This document shows, one piece after another, positions 21,125 to 33,746 of a DNA stretch of 64,000 nucleotides. This DNA comes from Trifolium pratense (lineage: Eukaryota; Streptophyta; Magnoliopsida; Fabales; Fabaceae), in the NCBI RefSeq assembly GCF_020283565.1, contig NC_060063.1, positions 49,436,856 to 49,500,855 on the forward strand. Direction: 5' to 3'. Within the stretch, counting starts at the first letter, position 1. The number at the start of each line of letters is the position of its first letter. The notes below the pieces were generated by a model. The model worked only from the letters and a program-made list of their open reading frames with translations. It did no database searches and had not been told where the DNA came from. The position numbers were made by a program, and so were the translations under genes.

Positions 21125-23763
21125 TTAACCGGATTAAATATGGGCTTTCGCTAGTTCCAATTTATAATTTGCCAACATTTTTTGGGAGTACTCTCTGGTC
21201 TATACTCAGAGGAAAAAAAATAAAAATTATTGGGTACTCAAGGATTCAGTGAATCAGAGTATAAAACGTGTGTCAGTATTTAAGGATGTCATCGTCTTAG
21301 AGTACTACTAGTACTAAATAAAAAGTACAAATGCAATGTCAAGTTGGAAAATTCTCCTATAAGCACAAATATAAATAAAATGATGTTAAGCACACTCATA
21401 TAAACAAAAAATTAGAGAAAAGAAAAACAATAATTTTGATTGATGTGATTATATTATTTTTCTTCTAAATTTTTGAATTTGTATGTGTGTGCACCCTCTG
21501 TAAAAAAAAAAAAAGTGTGTGCACCCAAATATATTTTATTTGACTTTGTACTTATGCATATCGCTAATTAAATTGATTCGCTTAAACGGAATACCTTAGA
21601 CAAAAATCCCAAGTGGCCCTATCCCGGTTTGAACCTTAATTAGAGGAAATTCATGTGCCCATATCCTCTCCCAACTCCCAAGTTTACAAGAAAAAGCCTT
21701 CAGGCGAAAATATACCTTCAAGGGAGAACTAATTAACCACCAATCATAATAAGATACCACCATATAATTTTTATACAATTCATTGAAGAAATTAATGTCT
21801 TGAGATTTGATAAAAGTATGAAGAAAAAATTACCAGGGGGGTTTAAGTATCATCACTATTACCAACAATAAATTGGTTAAAATGATAAAGGTCTTGAACC
21901 TTTTTAGCTTCTGATTAGTGGTTTAATTTCTGACTCTGAAAAAAAAGTTGAATATGGAGAAAAATCTACGTTGTATGTTTTATAGGTAAGTTTTCCGACA
22001 AAAACTAATCATTACTAATTGTAATTGTAGTAAAAATTTCGTACTTATAACAATATCACCAACAAAAAAATTATCATCACTAATCATTCACTGATTCACT
22101 ATAGGTTGCAATATCAAAACGGTTGTTGCAAGTTGCAACGTTACTCTCTTGCTATATATCCCACTAGCCTATTTATATAAAGGCCCTATGATTCCCATGA
22201 GTTCAAACCAAAGAGGACAGTCCACGATTGCAACAAATTAAACAGTTGAAAGGTTTAATCAAGTAATCCAACATCAATCTCTAATTGTTGACTCAAACTC
22301 TTACTTTATCGATCTCTAATTATAAAGGGACCACTCGTGTATTTTTTCTTAAATATAATAAATATTTGAGTTTAGCACAGCTAATGATCATATCAAGTAG
22401 TAATTCCCAAAAAAAAATAAAAAAATGAGACTACATCAATTAATACATTTTATGGTTATACATTTTTATTTTTTTTACATTTTCTTTACACCACTCTGTT
22501 TTTAGAATGAATGAATATGGCTTAATTAATGATGAAATTTCTAATCAACATTTTTTTTTGTTAAGGGGTTTAGTGGCTGGAAATTTCACCCTTAAGGTAG
22601 ATAAATAAAATGACCAGGATCCTACATATATAATGCAATGTTCTTGCCAACTGAGCTAAGCTCACATGACTTTTATGATGAATTTCTAAGCTTGACTTTG
22701 AGCATATACTACTAAATATTGGTACGTAATATGTTGCTTTGTATAGAGGAGTCAGCGTTCATTCCCTACTTGGGTACATGTTATTGTTATTCCAAGCAAA
22801 GCAACCAAACACGCTTTTACTAACATTTGCAACGCAACAGACAAGTATTTCTTTGCATATAAGTTGGTTTTTGTCTTGGTGCATGCATGGTTTCAACTTT
22901 TAGCTTCTACTTATTGTCTCCCACTTTTTGTCGGCTACATTACTATTTATTATTTAAGCATCATCCATTATCCATGTACTATAGAAAAAATTTAAGAAAA
23001 ACTCCCTCAAAGAGATATTAGAGCACTATTACTTCAAAATTTGTGTAAATTTTTTGACAATTTTAAAAATAAAAAGAGTTTTTTTGTTTTCTTCGACGAA
23101 TTTTTGTTTTAAGCTATAAAGTGCAAATTAAATAACATTTTAACTATGTTGCGACTCAATAACTCCATCTATTATTCACATTATACCCCAATAAATATAT
23201 TAAAATTGAAAGAAGAATAATACATTTTGGGGGAACTAGGTCAAAATCCAATAAAACCAAAGAAACAGTCAAAGCGAACAAACAACAACTGTCTCATTAA
23301 AAATCTTATCAGGAAAACCTAATGGAATAAAACCATAAGGAATAAAACCATGATAAAGGTAAAAAGGAGTGCAGCGTAAGAAAACAACAAAAACATAAAT
23401 CAAACTCATGAATCTAACTAGTCGTGAATCCCATGATCATTGTGATCGATGCATGATATGCCCCACATATATTTTTCCTATTCCGTTATATATATTAAGG
23501 TTTTTTTCTAGATTGTCTTTGAAATTTTGTGGATAATTTGACCAACACCAAATGAAAATTGTACATGAGTAAATTAATTTGCAAGTAAAAGTCCACTTAC
23601 AAATTTACTTATGTGACTAATTTTCATTGCGTGTTTAGTAAATTACTCACAATCCTTCAATGACGAACCTAAGTCTCACCTTTAATTATTGGTTAGGAAA
23701 AAGAGGAGCCTTATTATAGATATGATATGATTATATGATATTTATATGTAGAGAGAGAGATCA
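21125..23763. other. Intergenic between the CBF and A-4 DREB genes
   Basis: AT-rich, no gene recognised. Contains a SINE at 22551-22670 and a GA microsatellite just before 23763. It includes the distal upstream region of the CBF gene. Confidence 0.5.
22551..22670 (-). mobile_element. tRNA-derived SINE (family A)
   Basis: Minus strand reads GTCATGTGAGCTTAGCTCAG (box A-like) and ends in CTACCTTAAGGGTGAAATTTC, CAGCCACTAAACC and a short A-run. Same family as 32784-32910 and 58126-58259. Confidence 0.65.
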
Positions 23764-24264
23764 TTAATAGTTCCACAAACTTTCTCCCAAAGTGTAATAT
23801 TCAGGCATGTACTCAGACGGTGGTGGATTCATTCTAGGAGGAGAAAGCAGCATTCCCTCAGCCATTTCCACCATCAATCTTGGCATGGAGAATATAGCTT
23901 CCTCATCAAGGAACTCAGTTTCATACGAAGGACTAATATCAAAGCCAGCACCATTAAAGGCTTCAGCCTTCATTAATTCGGCTGCAGCAGTGGCAGCGGC
24001 ACGGATGTCGTCCGATGAATTGGACGCCGGCACCGGATACTTACCTACATAGGCAGGGAAGTTTAGAACAGCATCCCCGCCTTTGAGAGCCAAAGCCGCG
24101 ACATCATATGCCGCGGCTGCCATCTCAGGGGTGGAGAATGTGCCTAACCATATGCGGTTTGTCTTCCGAGGCTCACGGATTTCAGTCACCCATTTTCCTG
24201 ATCGGGTTCGAATGCCATGGTATATTGGGTGCCTTTTGGATGAAGAAGAAGTTGAAGAAGACAT
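23764..24264 (-). CDS. DREB A-4-type AP2/ERF transcription factor, 166 aa
   Basis: Single exon. The start is placed at ATG 24264 ([17 protein letters not shown]); the longer frame begins with TTG. The AP2 domain spans residues 14-70 with [18 protein letters not shown] and [32 protein letters not shown]. The EIREP block and the following [16 protein letters not shown] helix are characteristic of A-4 DREBs (ERF025-027/TINY-related). The C-terminus ends LWNY. These proteins bind DRE-like sites in stress and light responses; the exact target set is not predictable from sequence. Confidence 0.9.
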   Translation of the reverse strand: MSSSTSSSSKRHPIYHGIRTRSGKWVTEIREPRKTNRIWLGTFSTPEMAAAAYDVAALALKGGDAVLNFPAYVGKYPVPASNSSDDIRAAATAAAELMKAEAFNGAGFDISPSYETEFLDEEAIFSMPRLMVEMAEGMLLSPPRMNPPPSEYMPEYYTLGESLWNY

Positions 24265-27200
24265 GAATGCTGGAATTAATGAAACTTTGTTGCAATATTT
24301 TTGAAGTTTGAGTAAAAGGGTCAACTACATTTATGGTATTAAATCCACAAAATAGCTGTATGATGAAAATGTTTAGTGTTTGTATGTAAGATTGATGGTT
24401 TGAATTAAGAGTGTAGAGAGGGTGAGAATACATATATGGAGGGGTGTGAGTAGTAGAATGCGCGCAATAAAGGTGAAACCGTGGCGAGTTCGCGGAGTAA
24501 GTGAGTGGTGCTTTTGTTCGTACAAGAAAAATGGTGGCTCTAAAGTGTTTAATTGGGTAAATTATTTTGGGTATAATATTATTTAATTTCAACGACCAAT
24601 GAAACAACTCATTAAAGGAAGCGTAAAATATCTGTGATGGATAATGCAATTCATGTACACAAATAAAATCACACAATTTAATCTATCTGGGTTTCGCTGG
24701 CCATTTTTTATTCTAGACATTTATTTGATCACAATTTTAAATAAAAATGATTTTGACACACACTAGTAAAAAAAAAAACTATTCGTAACAGAATTCAAGT
24801 TTATTTAAAGAGATAAAATTAAAGAAAGAGTAAGAACTTACAATGACATATATGTGGAAGAATTTTCTGAGTCGGAGGTTGGAATTCGAGTGTTGAAGGT
24901 GATCGACGATGAAAAAGAGGGCAGAAAACACTATGACGTCCAAGTCAATATAAGTTTGAGGTTGAGGTAGAGGTTATAAACTTATAATAATGCATACCTT
25001 ATGAGGTTGTAAAAAAAGTTATATATTATATATATGCCAATGGGTGAAGCATTGGGCCCGTAGATGTGACATTGGGTTTGATTCAGCCTAAAAGTACAAT
25101 GTAGAAGGTAAAAGAAGAATAATTGCAAGAATGAATCTCCATCTTTATTTACATCAACTACTCCCCGCCCCGTGATTTTCATAAAAGAATGAGATTAAAA
25201 TGATATCATCTTTTAAGATTTGTCATGTGTTGATTCTTGCATTTCTTTTCTTAAATCTTTCATAGCAAATAATCTTTCGTAACAAATAGCATCTCATCTC
25301 TCATTTTATTTATATTTGTATAATTTAATTAGTAGAGACATCGTAATTTATAAGGTTGGGGCGCAAACTCAAATTCTGCACTTATTCATTTTAAAAGATA
25401 AAAACTCTGACTACTAACCTACTTAACAACTAAAAATACATTTTCTAATATTTGAATTATACTGTATATATTTTTGTGTAAATGTGTTTTTGTTTGAAGC
25501 TGATCAAATAAGTGTTCTCGTGGATTTCAGTCGACTATACGTTGCTGTTGCTGTTGCTGATTCAAAATTATAATCATTTGTCTTTTTGAATCAACAACGA
25601 AATAAAAAAAAACTGCAAGTCATATTAAACGGAAAAGGGGTACTACAAGTTTCCAACTAGGATATAGTTGCGGCCTATTTGGGTTGATCATTCACATGTT
25701 GAGTTTAAGATTTTATTCATTCTTGGCAAAAAATAAAAATTATGTTTTAAATTTACTATTATTTCAGAAATAACCCTATCAAATTTTAATTTAATGAGTT
25801 CGTTTTAAAAAATTTAGTACGTATTGTAAAGATTATTTTAATAGTAACGTTAACTATTGTAAAAAAGATATGCATGTGAACTAACTTTTGCGGTAAAAAA
25901 AATGAATTATAAATGACTCTTAGGATATTATTATGTTAAAGAAAATATTGTTTGTAAGAGTATCTTTTATGATACAATTTTTTTTTTAAACCACGATAGA
26001 GAGAAAATAAAGTATAATTAAGTGTTCAATATACGCAAATAATTTTAGAACTTATAATTCAATGTCATGTCGTATTTTATATTAAAATGTTACTTTTAAA
26101 TGCATTTTGTTTATGAGATATTGATATTGTACTAAATATTATGGGTACTAAACAATTTATGTTTTAATATTCCAACAATTATGATTATTAAGTCGATGTA
26201 AAAATTAAATCTATGATAAAAATGAAGTATTCTTTCATTATTTTAATGTGTCTATTCTAATATTCTTTTATGCGATCAAAGACCTTTTATCGGTAAAAAG
26301 AAAATATGTATACAGAAAAGCAATAAAAAAATTCACATATGCCTAATGTGCCTAATTTAATACTATATCATTATAGTGTAAAAAAAAGTTGAAAATGTTG
26401 GGGGGACTGTGGCCACCCCCTGTCTCTGTTGTGGCTCTGCCGCTGTGTATATGGTTATACACTTGGCGTGTTGCATCCGATGCAAGTGAGATTTGGACAC
26501 TTGAAGTGTTCATAAAATGTAAATTACAAGTGACATGTTGCATGTTTAGTGTATTGTTTAAAATACAAAGTGAAAAATGACATGTTGCATGGAATGTTCC
26601 TCTCCTATGTATAAATAGGATTTATAAAAAAAAATAAAAATAAGAAACAAGAATCATAACCTTACACAAGACTACAAGAGAGTCTTACTCTAAAAAAGAA
26701 TAGACATTTGCAAACTCTTTTATGATCTATGTGTGGTACCATGATGCATGAAGTACAATAAGTTGCCTCTATTAATATTTAATAGTGCATTGCTACTTGC
26801 CGAATTGATTTCGGACTGTTTGACAGACTCAAAAGAGTCGCATTGCTTGCTGTTCGCGGGGAGTGGATGGTACGTGGACAAGCTTCCGTGTTGGCAGACG
26901 GTTCATTCGCCAATTTTAGATCTTGGTTGGTGCTCGCAGACATTCACCTAGTGATAATTTGTTTGGATCGATTAGATTGATTTCACTTGTGATGATTTGT
27001 CTTTATGTATCACCATTTGGCTGACCTCCACTTTTGTTGTTTTACTTATTTCTTTTGTATTTTTCTTTTTTATATTATTATATTATTAGGAAAATATGGT
27101 AGACGAGACTCTGTGAACATGTTAACTATGTTGGTATTTCTATTGATTCTTTGATGTCCGCTATTCTCTTGACTTAGACAAAAATAACTTGCCGTTTTGC

Positions 27201-28807
27201 ATGATTTATATCACAAACATGACAGAATAAATAAATTCTTTTTTGAAAATCTAAAAAAATCTTTATTGCAAACATAATATTAAAATATTGGCTTCAACGA
27301 TACGTGTTAGTTATCTTCATTTTGTGCATGTAGGGACAAAGGCATATTTGCTTAACAATCTTCATGTTTTACTAAGTTGCGGGCCTTTGTTGCCAGCCCA
27401 AGCTATTAACATAATAAAGGGCCTTAAGCCCAAGTCTATGCAATGAAGCAAACTCTCACATTAGTCCCAAGAGATTTCATTTTTCCACCCTATCGATTAT
27501 TCGCGTGCCCTATGTGTTTCCCGTTTTATCCTTCTGCTATTTAAATAGTGGATGTCATAAAGATGAGAATTTTTAGAAAAATTTCGTCCTCTATATAAGT
27601 AGCAGACATTATAAAGATAGGATGTTTTTGCGGGTGTCCGCTACTTAAGCAGCAGACGGATAAAACAGAACCGACAAAGTGGAACAAATCTTCTTTGTCA
27701 TGGTTAAGTACTTGTAAGGTGAGTTCCAATAAGGGTCTAAATGTTGATTTGCTTTAAGTTTCCTTTCCATTGATGACTTGTTTTTTTTCTTTTCTAATTT
27801 AGATTGTACTATTGAAACAGTTTTGTGATGAAACTGTGTTTTGTATGTTTCCTATTTTTTATTTGGGTACAACTTACAAGTTAGTGTTGAATAGATCATA
27901 TAGATGATGATGTTTATATGATGTGTATGAGTACCTGATGCTGATGCTGATGCTGAACCAAATATTTGTCCCTATGCTTATGGTAATCGCACATACTATA
28001 TGCTAAGGGCTTAACTATAAATTTAGCCAAATTACATTCCATCACTGTAATTTTAACAAAAACTATACTATTTAAATAAAATCACATTGTCACCTTATTC
28101 AAAGATCCACTTAATCTCAAATTAACAGCCTCCAATTGCCAAAGGTCAAAAATGTCAGAATAATAATATATGCCAGGTCTGAATTATGAATAGCACTATC
28201 AGTATACCATTTTCATGAGTTTGGCTTTGGCAGAAGTGGGAGAAAAAACAAAGAATTAGTTAAAGTTTGTGAGCAGTAGAAGGAATAGTCCCAACCTAGC
28301 ATCACAAATAATTTACCATATTAATATACCTTCTACCCTACATCTCTAATATTGATTGCATGGTCCCTACTCAAAAGCCAAACTAAATCAATTCAATTCT
28401 CACAGCTAAGCAATCACACCGACAGAGAACAAAACCACTCACACATATAGAACACGGTTTAATCAATAAATTTTTCCATTCAATTCAATAGTACTCAACT
28501 TAGATGAGCTAAGCATCAATGCTAAAAATGCAAATTGGATAATAAAGCACAGTCATCAGACACAATACAGACACTGACACATTGCAATAATAATTTAAGA
28601 AAATAACACAATTTCATATAATCATATGTGTTGTGTCGTGAATTGTGTCTGATACAAACACGTCTGATCTAAAGAATGTCACGTGCTTTATAGAATCAAA
28701 CAGAGAAACTTTCTCTCTATCATTATTAAGAACTAGTCAACTACCTTTGGAAATAAAAAACATTTTAATTAACTGTTCTAAACCAAACTAACTTAATTAA
28801 TCAACAC
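24265..28807. other. Intergenic between the A-4 DREB and BAG genes
   Basis: 4.5 kb with no recognisable gene. TATA-like sequence (CATATATG) near 24431-24439 may serve the DREB gene. Near 26400-26455 the string GTGGCTCTGCCGCTGTG resembles the end of hAT-like elements. Around 27535-27660 CTATTTAAATAGTGGATG and related strings repeat imperfectly. The rest is AT-rich and undefined. Confidence 0.4.
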
Positions 28808-30120
28808 TTAATCAAAAGTTTCCCATTTTGTTGTTACTACAACTGAGTCAGATTGTTTCAAAAGTTCTTGCTTTTCCTGCAAATGCTGTTTTTGAACACC
28901 ACAATGAACCTTACTCTCTCTTGCTATGTTATCTTCTTTTGGCTTTGACATCTTTAGCATATCAAGAGTCTCAATCTGCTTCTGAACTCTCTTAACCTTC
29001 ACATTAAATTATTAGCATTATTTTTCATAACTTACAAATATCAATTAAATCAGTTATGAAAATGAAGAGTAGTTAATTACCTGTTCTTTTCTCTTCAATT
29101 TCAGTTCACTATCACCATAAATTTCATCCAATGTAATCAATACTCTCATCAAATTTTCTGTTAAACTCTCTACATCTAACTCTGCTATAACTCCACCTTT
29201 AGAAACAACACCCTCCAAATCTGAAACCTACCCAATTTCACTGAATTAATAAAGCCACACTTTTTTACAATGTACAAAAAAAAAATTAAATAAATGTGTA
29301 ACAAATAATGCACATTTTAACCAAGACATTAGGCTCATATGATTAATGAGCAGAACCAGAGTTCGATTCCTGAGTGAAACAATTTCTTGGCCAGACTGTA
29401 CTTACTTTGCGGCCGAACTCCAGATTACTACAATCCCCTTCCCCTGGAAACCGGAAGATTAACAAACAAACAAACAAAAAATAATGGACATTTTTTTTGT
29501 ACCTTTTTGGTGAGTTTATCAACCTCTAAGGTTATTTCAATTAAGGATTTTGAAGTTTTTTCTTTCTTTGCAATCTTTAGTTTCTCCAATAATCTTCTTT
29601 CTCTACTCTCAATATCTTCAATTAAAACCAACTTTGATCCATCTTTGACTCTCTCAACATCAAGATATGACTTTGAATCTCTCTCTTTTTTCTTGAAAAT
29701 CAACTTCTGATCCTCAACATGCAATCCTGTAGATTCTGTCAACATTTTCTTCAATTCCCCTGCACCCCAAAAACCATAATAATCCAATAATAATAGTAAT
29801 CATTAATCTATAATCTTATATAATGAATTAAAAGTAAAATAGTCTATGCAAAAAATAAGGTGAATTAATGTACCAAAACTTGCATGAGAACTGATATGAA
29901 TTTGGTGATAGGATGAACCATACTTCACTTTGATTTTGATGATGGATGAAGAATTTTTACTCACATCTGAATTACGCTTTTGTACTATCATTCCTCCTGG
30001 TCTTAATTCCAATTCAGCTACATTTGAATTAACATTACCATTGACATTGTTGTCACTATTTTTGCTCCTTGAAAACATGTTATTGATCGTTGACCTTTTT
30101 GTTACCTTTGACTGCTGCAT
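28808..30120 (-). CDS. BAG family co-chaperone with ubiquitin-like domain, 279 aa, four exons
   Basis: Exons 30120-29874, 29759-29503, 29227-29081 and 28996-28808, all with GT..AG and kept frame. After a basic N-terminus comes ELRPGGMIVQKRNSD, typical of plant BAG1-4. A ubiquitin-like fold follows (about 60-130; IKIKVKYGSSYHQIHIS, ELKKMLTESTGL, DQKLIFKKKERD, DGSKLVLIED). The BAG three-helix domain (about 145-225) follows: SLIEITLEVDKLTKKVSDLE, ENLMRVLITLDEIYGD and VKRVQKQIETLDML. BAG proteins bind the Hsp70/Hsc70 ATPase domain and act in stress and cell-death control. No signal peptide. Intron 2 contains a SINE. Confidence 0.92.
29319..29480 (+). mobile_element. SINE-like insertion in intron 2 of the BAG gene
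   Basis: Contains CATATGATTAATGAGCAGAACC and a box B-like GAGTTCGATTCC, followed by a pyrimidine-rich body and AACAAACAAAC tail. Boundaries approximate. Confidence 0.5.
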
Positions 30121-33100
30121 GACAAGTTTTGTTTTGGAGAGGTAAAACTAAAAGGGTATCTAAAGAAGTGCTTACTTTGAAAGGAGGAAAACCAGGGAAG
30201 AAGAAAGAACAACCTTGACTTAATCAAAAGCTGTTTCTTCTAGACAAAGTGTGAAGAATGAAAAGGAAAGACCAAAGAAGTGAGATTGGTATAATTTAGA
30301 AGTTTTGAGTTGGTGACAGTGAAAAAACATAAGGGTAAGAAATATATATATCAGTATTAATAGAAAATATGAAAAAGTGAAAAAGGTGAAAAGGAATGGA
30401 CAGTGTAGAAGAGTCAGAAGTTGAAGAGAAGAAAAGATAGTAAATTCATAGTAATAGTATTTGATAACTTGTGACCAAAAATGGGAGGTTTTGTTTTCAA
30501 TTGGATTGCTAGAAAGTCTTTGTCAAATTTATTGTGTCCTATTGTTTTCTATAAGAAGGAAGAAGAAATTAATGTGATGGTAAAGAACTCATAATTGTGC
30601 TATATTGTTTTTCTGTTTTTTTAGTAAGTATTGGACATTACCCATAGCATAATCAGTAACATAAAATGGAAGGGGAGTGGAATGGAGTGGAGTGGATAGT
30701 TTTCGGTAAGTTGGTATTGTCCGTTTTAGAGTCTTGTGTAAGTCTTAATCGAAGTTAAGGGGCTAAAAGGGTCTGTTGCACCCTCATAACACCAATGTTC
30801 CAGCCTTAAACCTGTGATCTGGATTTCCTGCTGTAGGGAATGACACAGCTCCACGCAGTAACGCATAATAACTGTTGATTTAAGATCGGACGGTCTAAAT
30901 CAGACATTCAAAAATCAAACTTGACCGTTAATTATGATCAGACAAATAAAAACAGTTACTGCATGGCACGGTAACTACAGCATATTTGTTTCCGCTTGAG
31001 ATACCATTGATAAATGGGTGCAGAGGGTTCTTATTTTTCAATTTTTATTAAGATGGCATTGTGATTTTTTTTGAAGAAGCTAAATTACCCCACCCCAAAT
31101 TGGCGCCAGAGAGGGATGGCATTGTGATTATCATCACATTTTTATTAATATTAGAATTGACTCAAGCTTGTTATTGATTGGTTACAAAATTTAAAGTGCA
31201 AAGTTATATGATAAGTTTTGTATATTTTGAAACTTCCCAATAGCTACAAACAAACTTAAATGTAAAATGAAACTGATCTTGGAACTTGGAAGTGATAGTA
31301 AATCCACGGTTTTGCCGTTTGGTCGACTTTATATTGTGATTTTGGAGTTTAGTTTTATATCTATGAATGAATGACTCATCATCTTACAGAAATAAGTCCA
31401 GCACTGTCAGTTCAATTTTTTGCATCAGCAACAATTTCAGAATAATAACTGTTTGTTTAATGATAAGAACAGTAACATTTTTTTATCAATAAAAGGAAGA
31501 ACATCAAAAATTATGGATAATTAATGTTATATATGCAGTATAATACTAGCAAATAACATAATATACAATAGTAATCTACATAATATACTCTTAAGACAGA
31601 AGAGAATTTGAAGACATTCTAAAACAATACAAACATGCAAATAACATTGAGAGTTTCTTAAAATGATGGTGGATGAGTGACATTTGGAAACAATGAGAAA
31701 GGTAAATATGTCATAGACTCATAGGTAAGAATGACTCGTTAAAATCGAAGATGTTCAATATGTTAAAAGTTTAAAACATAACTTAGCATAAGTCAGTTAT
31801 GTGATAGTAGTTTTAAAGTTACTGTTAAAACCAAACATAACTTTCTTAGTGTTTGTTTGGTTCAACCGAGAAAAGAAAGGCGAGGGGAGGCGAGAGATTT
31901 TCAAATAATTTTCCCATGATGGGAAAAAATATTTGACTGGTAATAGACTTTTTTTTTTTATAAGCAAAAAATGAATTATAAGGAGTACAAGGAGTACTCA
32001 ACCCTTACAATTCAGAATAGATCACTTTAGATGCGTTGAAAACAATCTAAATATTTGACCGGACTGTTGTTTCCGGTTCTTTCCAAATGAAACTTCTCTC
32101 CCCCATAAAATTGAATATACTTTTAATGCCCAGCAATAATCTTTACCTTCATTATATTATTAACACAAACAAATAAAATACTCATACTTCTCCTCCTCTT
32201 TCTCTGTACCTGTTTTCTTCATCTTCTCCACCGTAAACCCAATTTTCATCTTCTTCCCTCCGATTTCTTCACATTATTTCCTCTTTATACCCATTTATTC
32301 TCTTTTGTTTAACATAAATTAAAAATTTGTTTGGTAAGTCTAATAATCTAGCTTATAGTTTATTGGACTAATTTATAAACTTATTTGATAAAAATTGACG
32401 TGTTTGATAATAAGCTTGTCTAATTAGCTTATTGCGTTTTTTGATATGTTATTTCAAGTAGCATATGAATTTATAACTTATAGCTTTTACATTTTATTGC
32501 ATTTTTACCTTTATTATTTCTTTATTTTTAAAAAAATTATAATAACTACCAACTAAGCATGTACTTTTATGTCATTTTATAATTACAATGGCTAAATTTA
32601 CCAAGGATAATTATCCAAAAATAAATAAATTACCAAGGATAAATGAGAGATGTAATTTAAAGAATCTAATATCATAGGGATGAAATTAAAATTTATTTTT
32701 TACACAGACTAAATATGGATTTTTGTAAACAAAAATAAATATGGATTTTACTCATATTACAAGACTAAAATAGGGATTAACCCGTCCCCGTGAGCTTAAC
32801 TCGATCGATAGGACATCGCATTTTATATGCAGGGATCAGGGTTCGAATTTCGAACACCCCACTTATCCACTTTAAGGGTGAAATTTCTGGCCATTAACCC
32901 AATTTTTTTTATATACAAAAGTGTCAATCATAAATAAATGTGCAAAACGGGTTTTTCTAAAAAAAAAAAACCATATTAAAAATTATTCATTTACGAATAA
33001 TTCTCTTTGATATAAATTAACAATAGTCCAAGGGTACATTCACAAATAAGGATAAATTAACAAAGTAGTTGGTAGAAAAGGTATCCACTCTTAAATCCAA

Positions 33101-33746
33101 GCCATTGAATATATCATTGGTTGATTTTAGCTTTTCCCATCATGGGAAAATTAGAAGACTCTCCCACCTTAACCTTCACCTCAAAAGTCTTGGATAGTAG
33201 GCATATAAGACTTGTTATTTATTCATCATTAATGACATATTTGAACTGTGTTAACCATCTAAATTTGTATCAAAATATCATTTCTCGTATATAATGGGCA
33301 GTGTGTATCCAAAAAAAAAAAAAATAGTAACATTAGCACTACTTTCTGGCTAAGAAAACATGCATCATTTTGGACTAGATCAGAACAAATTAACTTGCAA
33401 TCATACATCAGAGTTCCTAAGTCATTATCTCTAGCTATAATTTGAAAAACAGACTTGGTTGGAATTAAGAGCTAACAGAAATCACAGAAATACAACCTGT
33501 TCCCAACATTTCTCAATAATCACTTTTATCAACCTGACAACATTATGTTTCTAACAACAAAATACAATTCATTGCTAAAGCCAAAAATATAAAACGGCTT
33601 AACCATTTTCAAGATTAAAGGAGCTGTTACGGTACATTGAAAACCAGGGCTGAACCCGCGGAAACTGAAGATCCAGCCTCTCTCCCACTATCCTAATTCG
33701 ATTTCAAAAACTCCAAAGAGAATAACTGCACTGTTTAGTGTTTACC
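30121..33746. other. Intergenic between the BAG and LPLAT genes
   Basis: No gene recognised. Immediately right of the BAG gene is its promoter and leader. A family-A SINE lies at 32784-32910. The palindrome TTCCCATGATGGGAA appears near 31911, and TTTTCCCATCATGGGAAAA near 33135. A pyrimidine-rich TCTTCTCC stretch lies near 32200-32290. Confidence 0.4.
32784..32910 (+). mobile_element. tRNA-derived SINE (family A)
   Basis: Starts GTCCCCGTGAGCTTAACTC (box A region), has GGGTTCGAATTTCGAAC (box B), then CACTTTAAGGGTGAAATTTC, TGGCCATTAACCC and a T-rich end. Confidence 0.7.

Noticed and set aside
24182..24676. Frame upstream of and overlapping the A-4 DREB gene
   Set aside because: Overlaps the promoter and start of the real gene in another frame; no domain.
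31091..31116. Primer-binding-site-like TTGGCGCCAGAGAGG
   Set aside because: No LTR end precedes it and no retroelement sequence follows.
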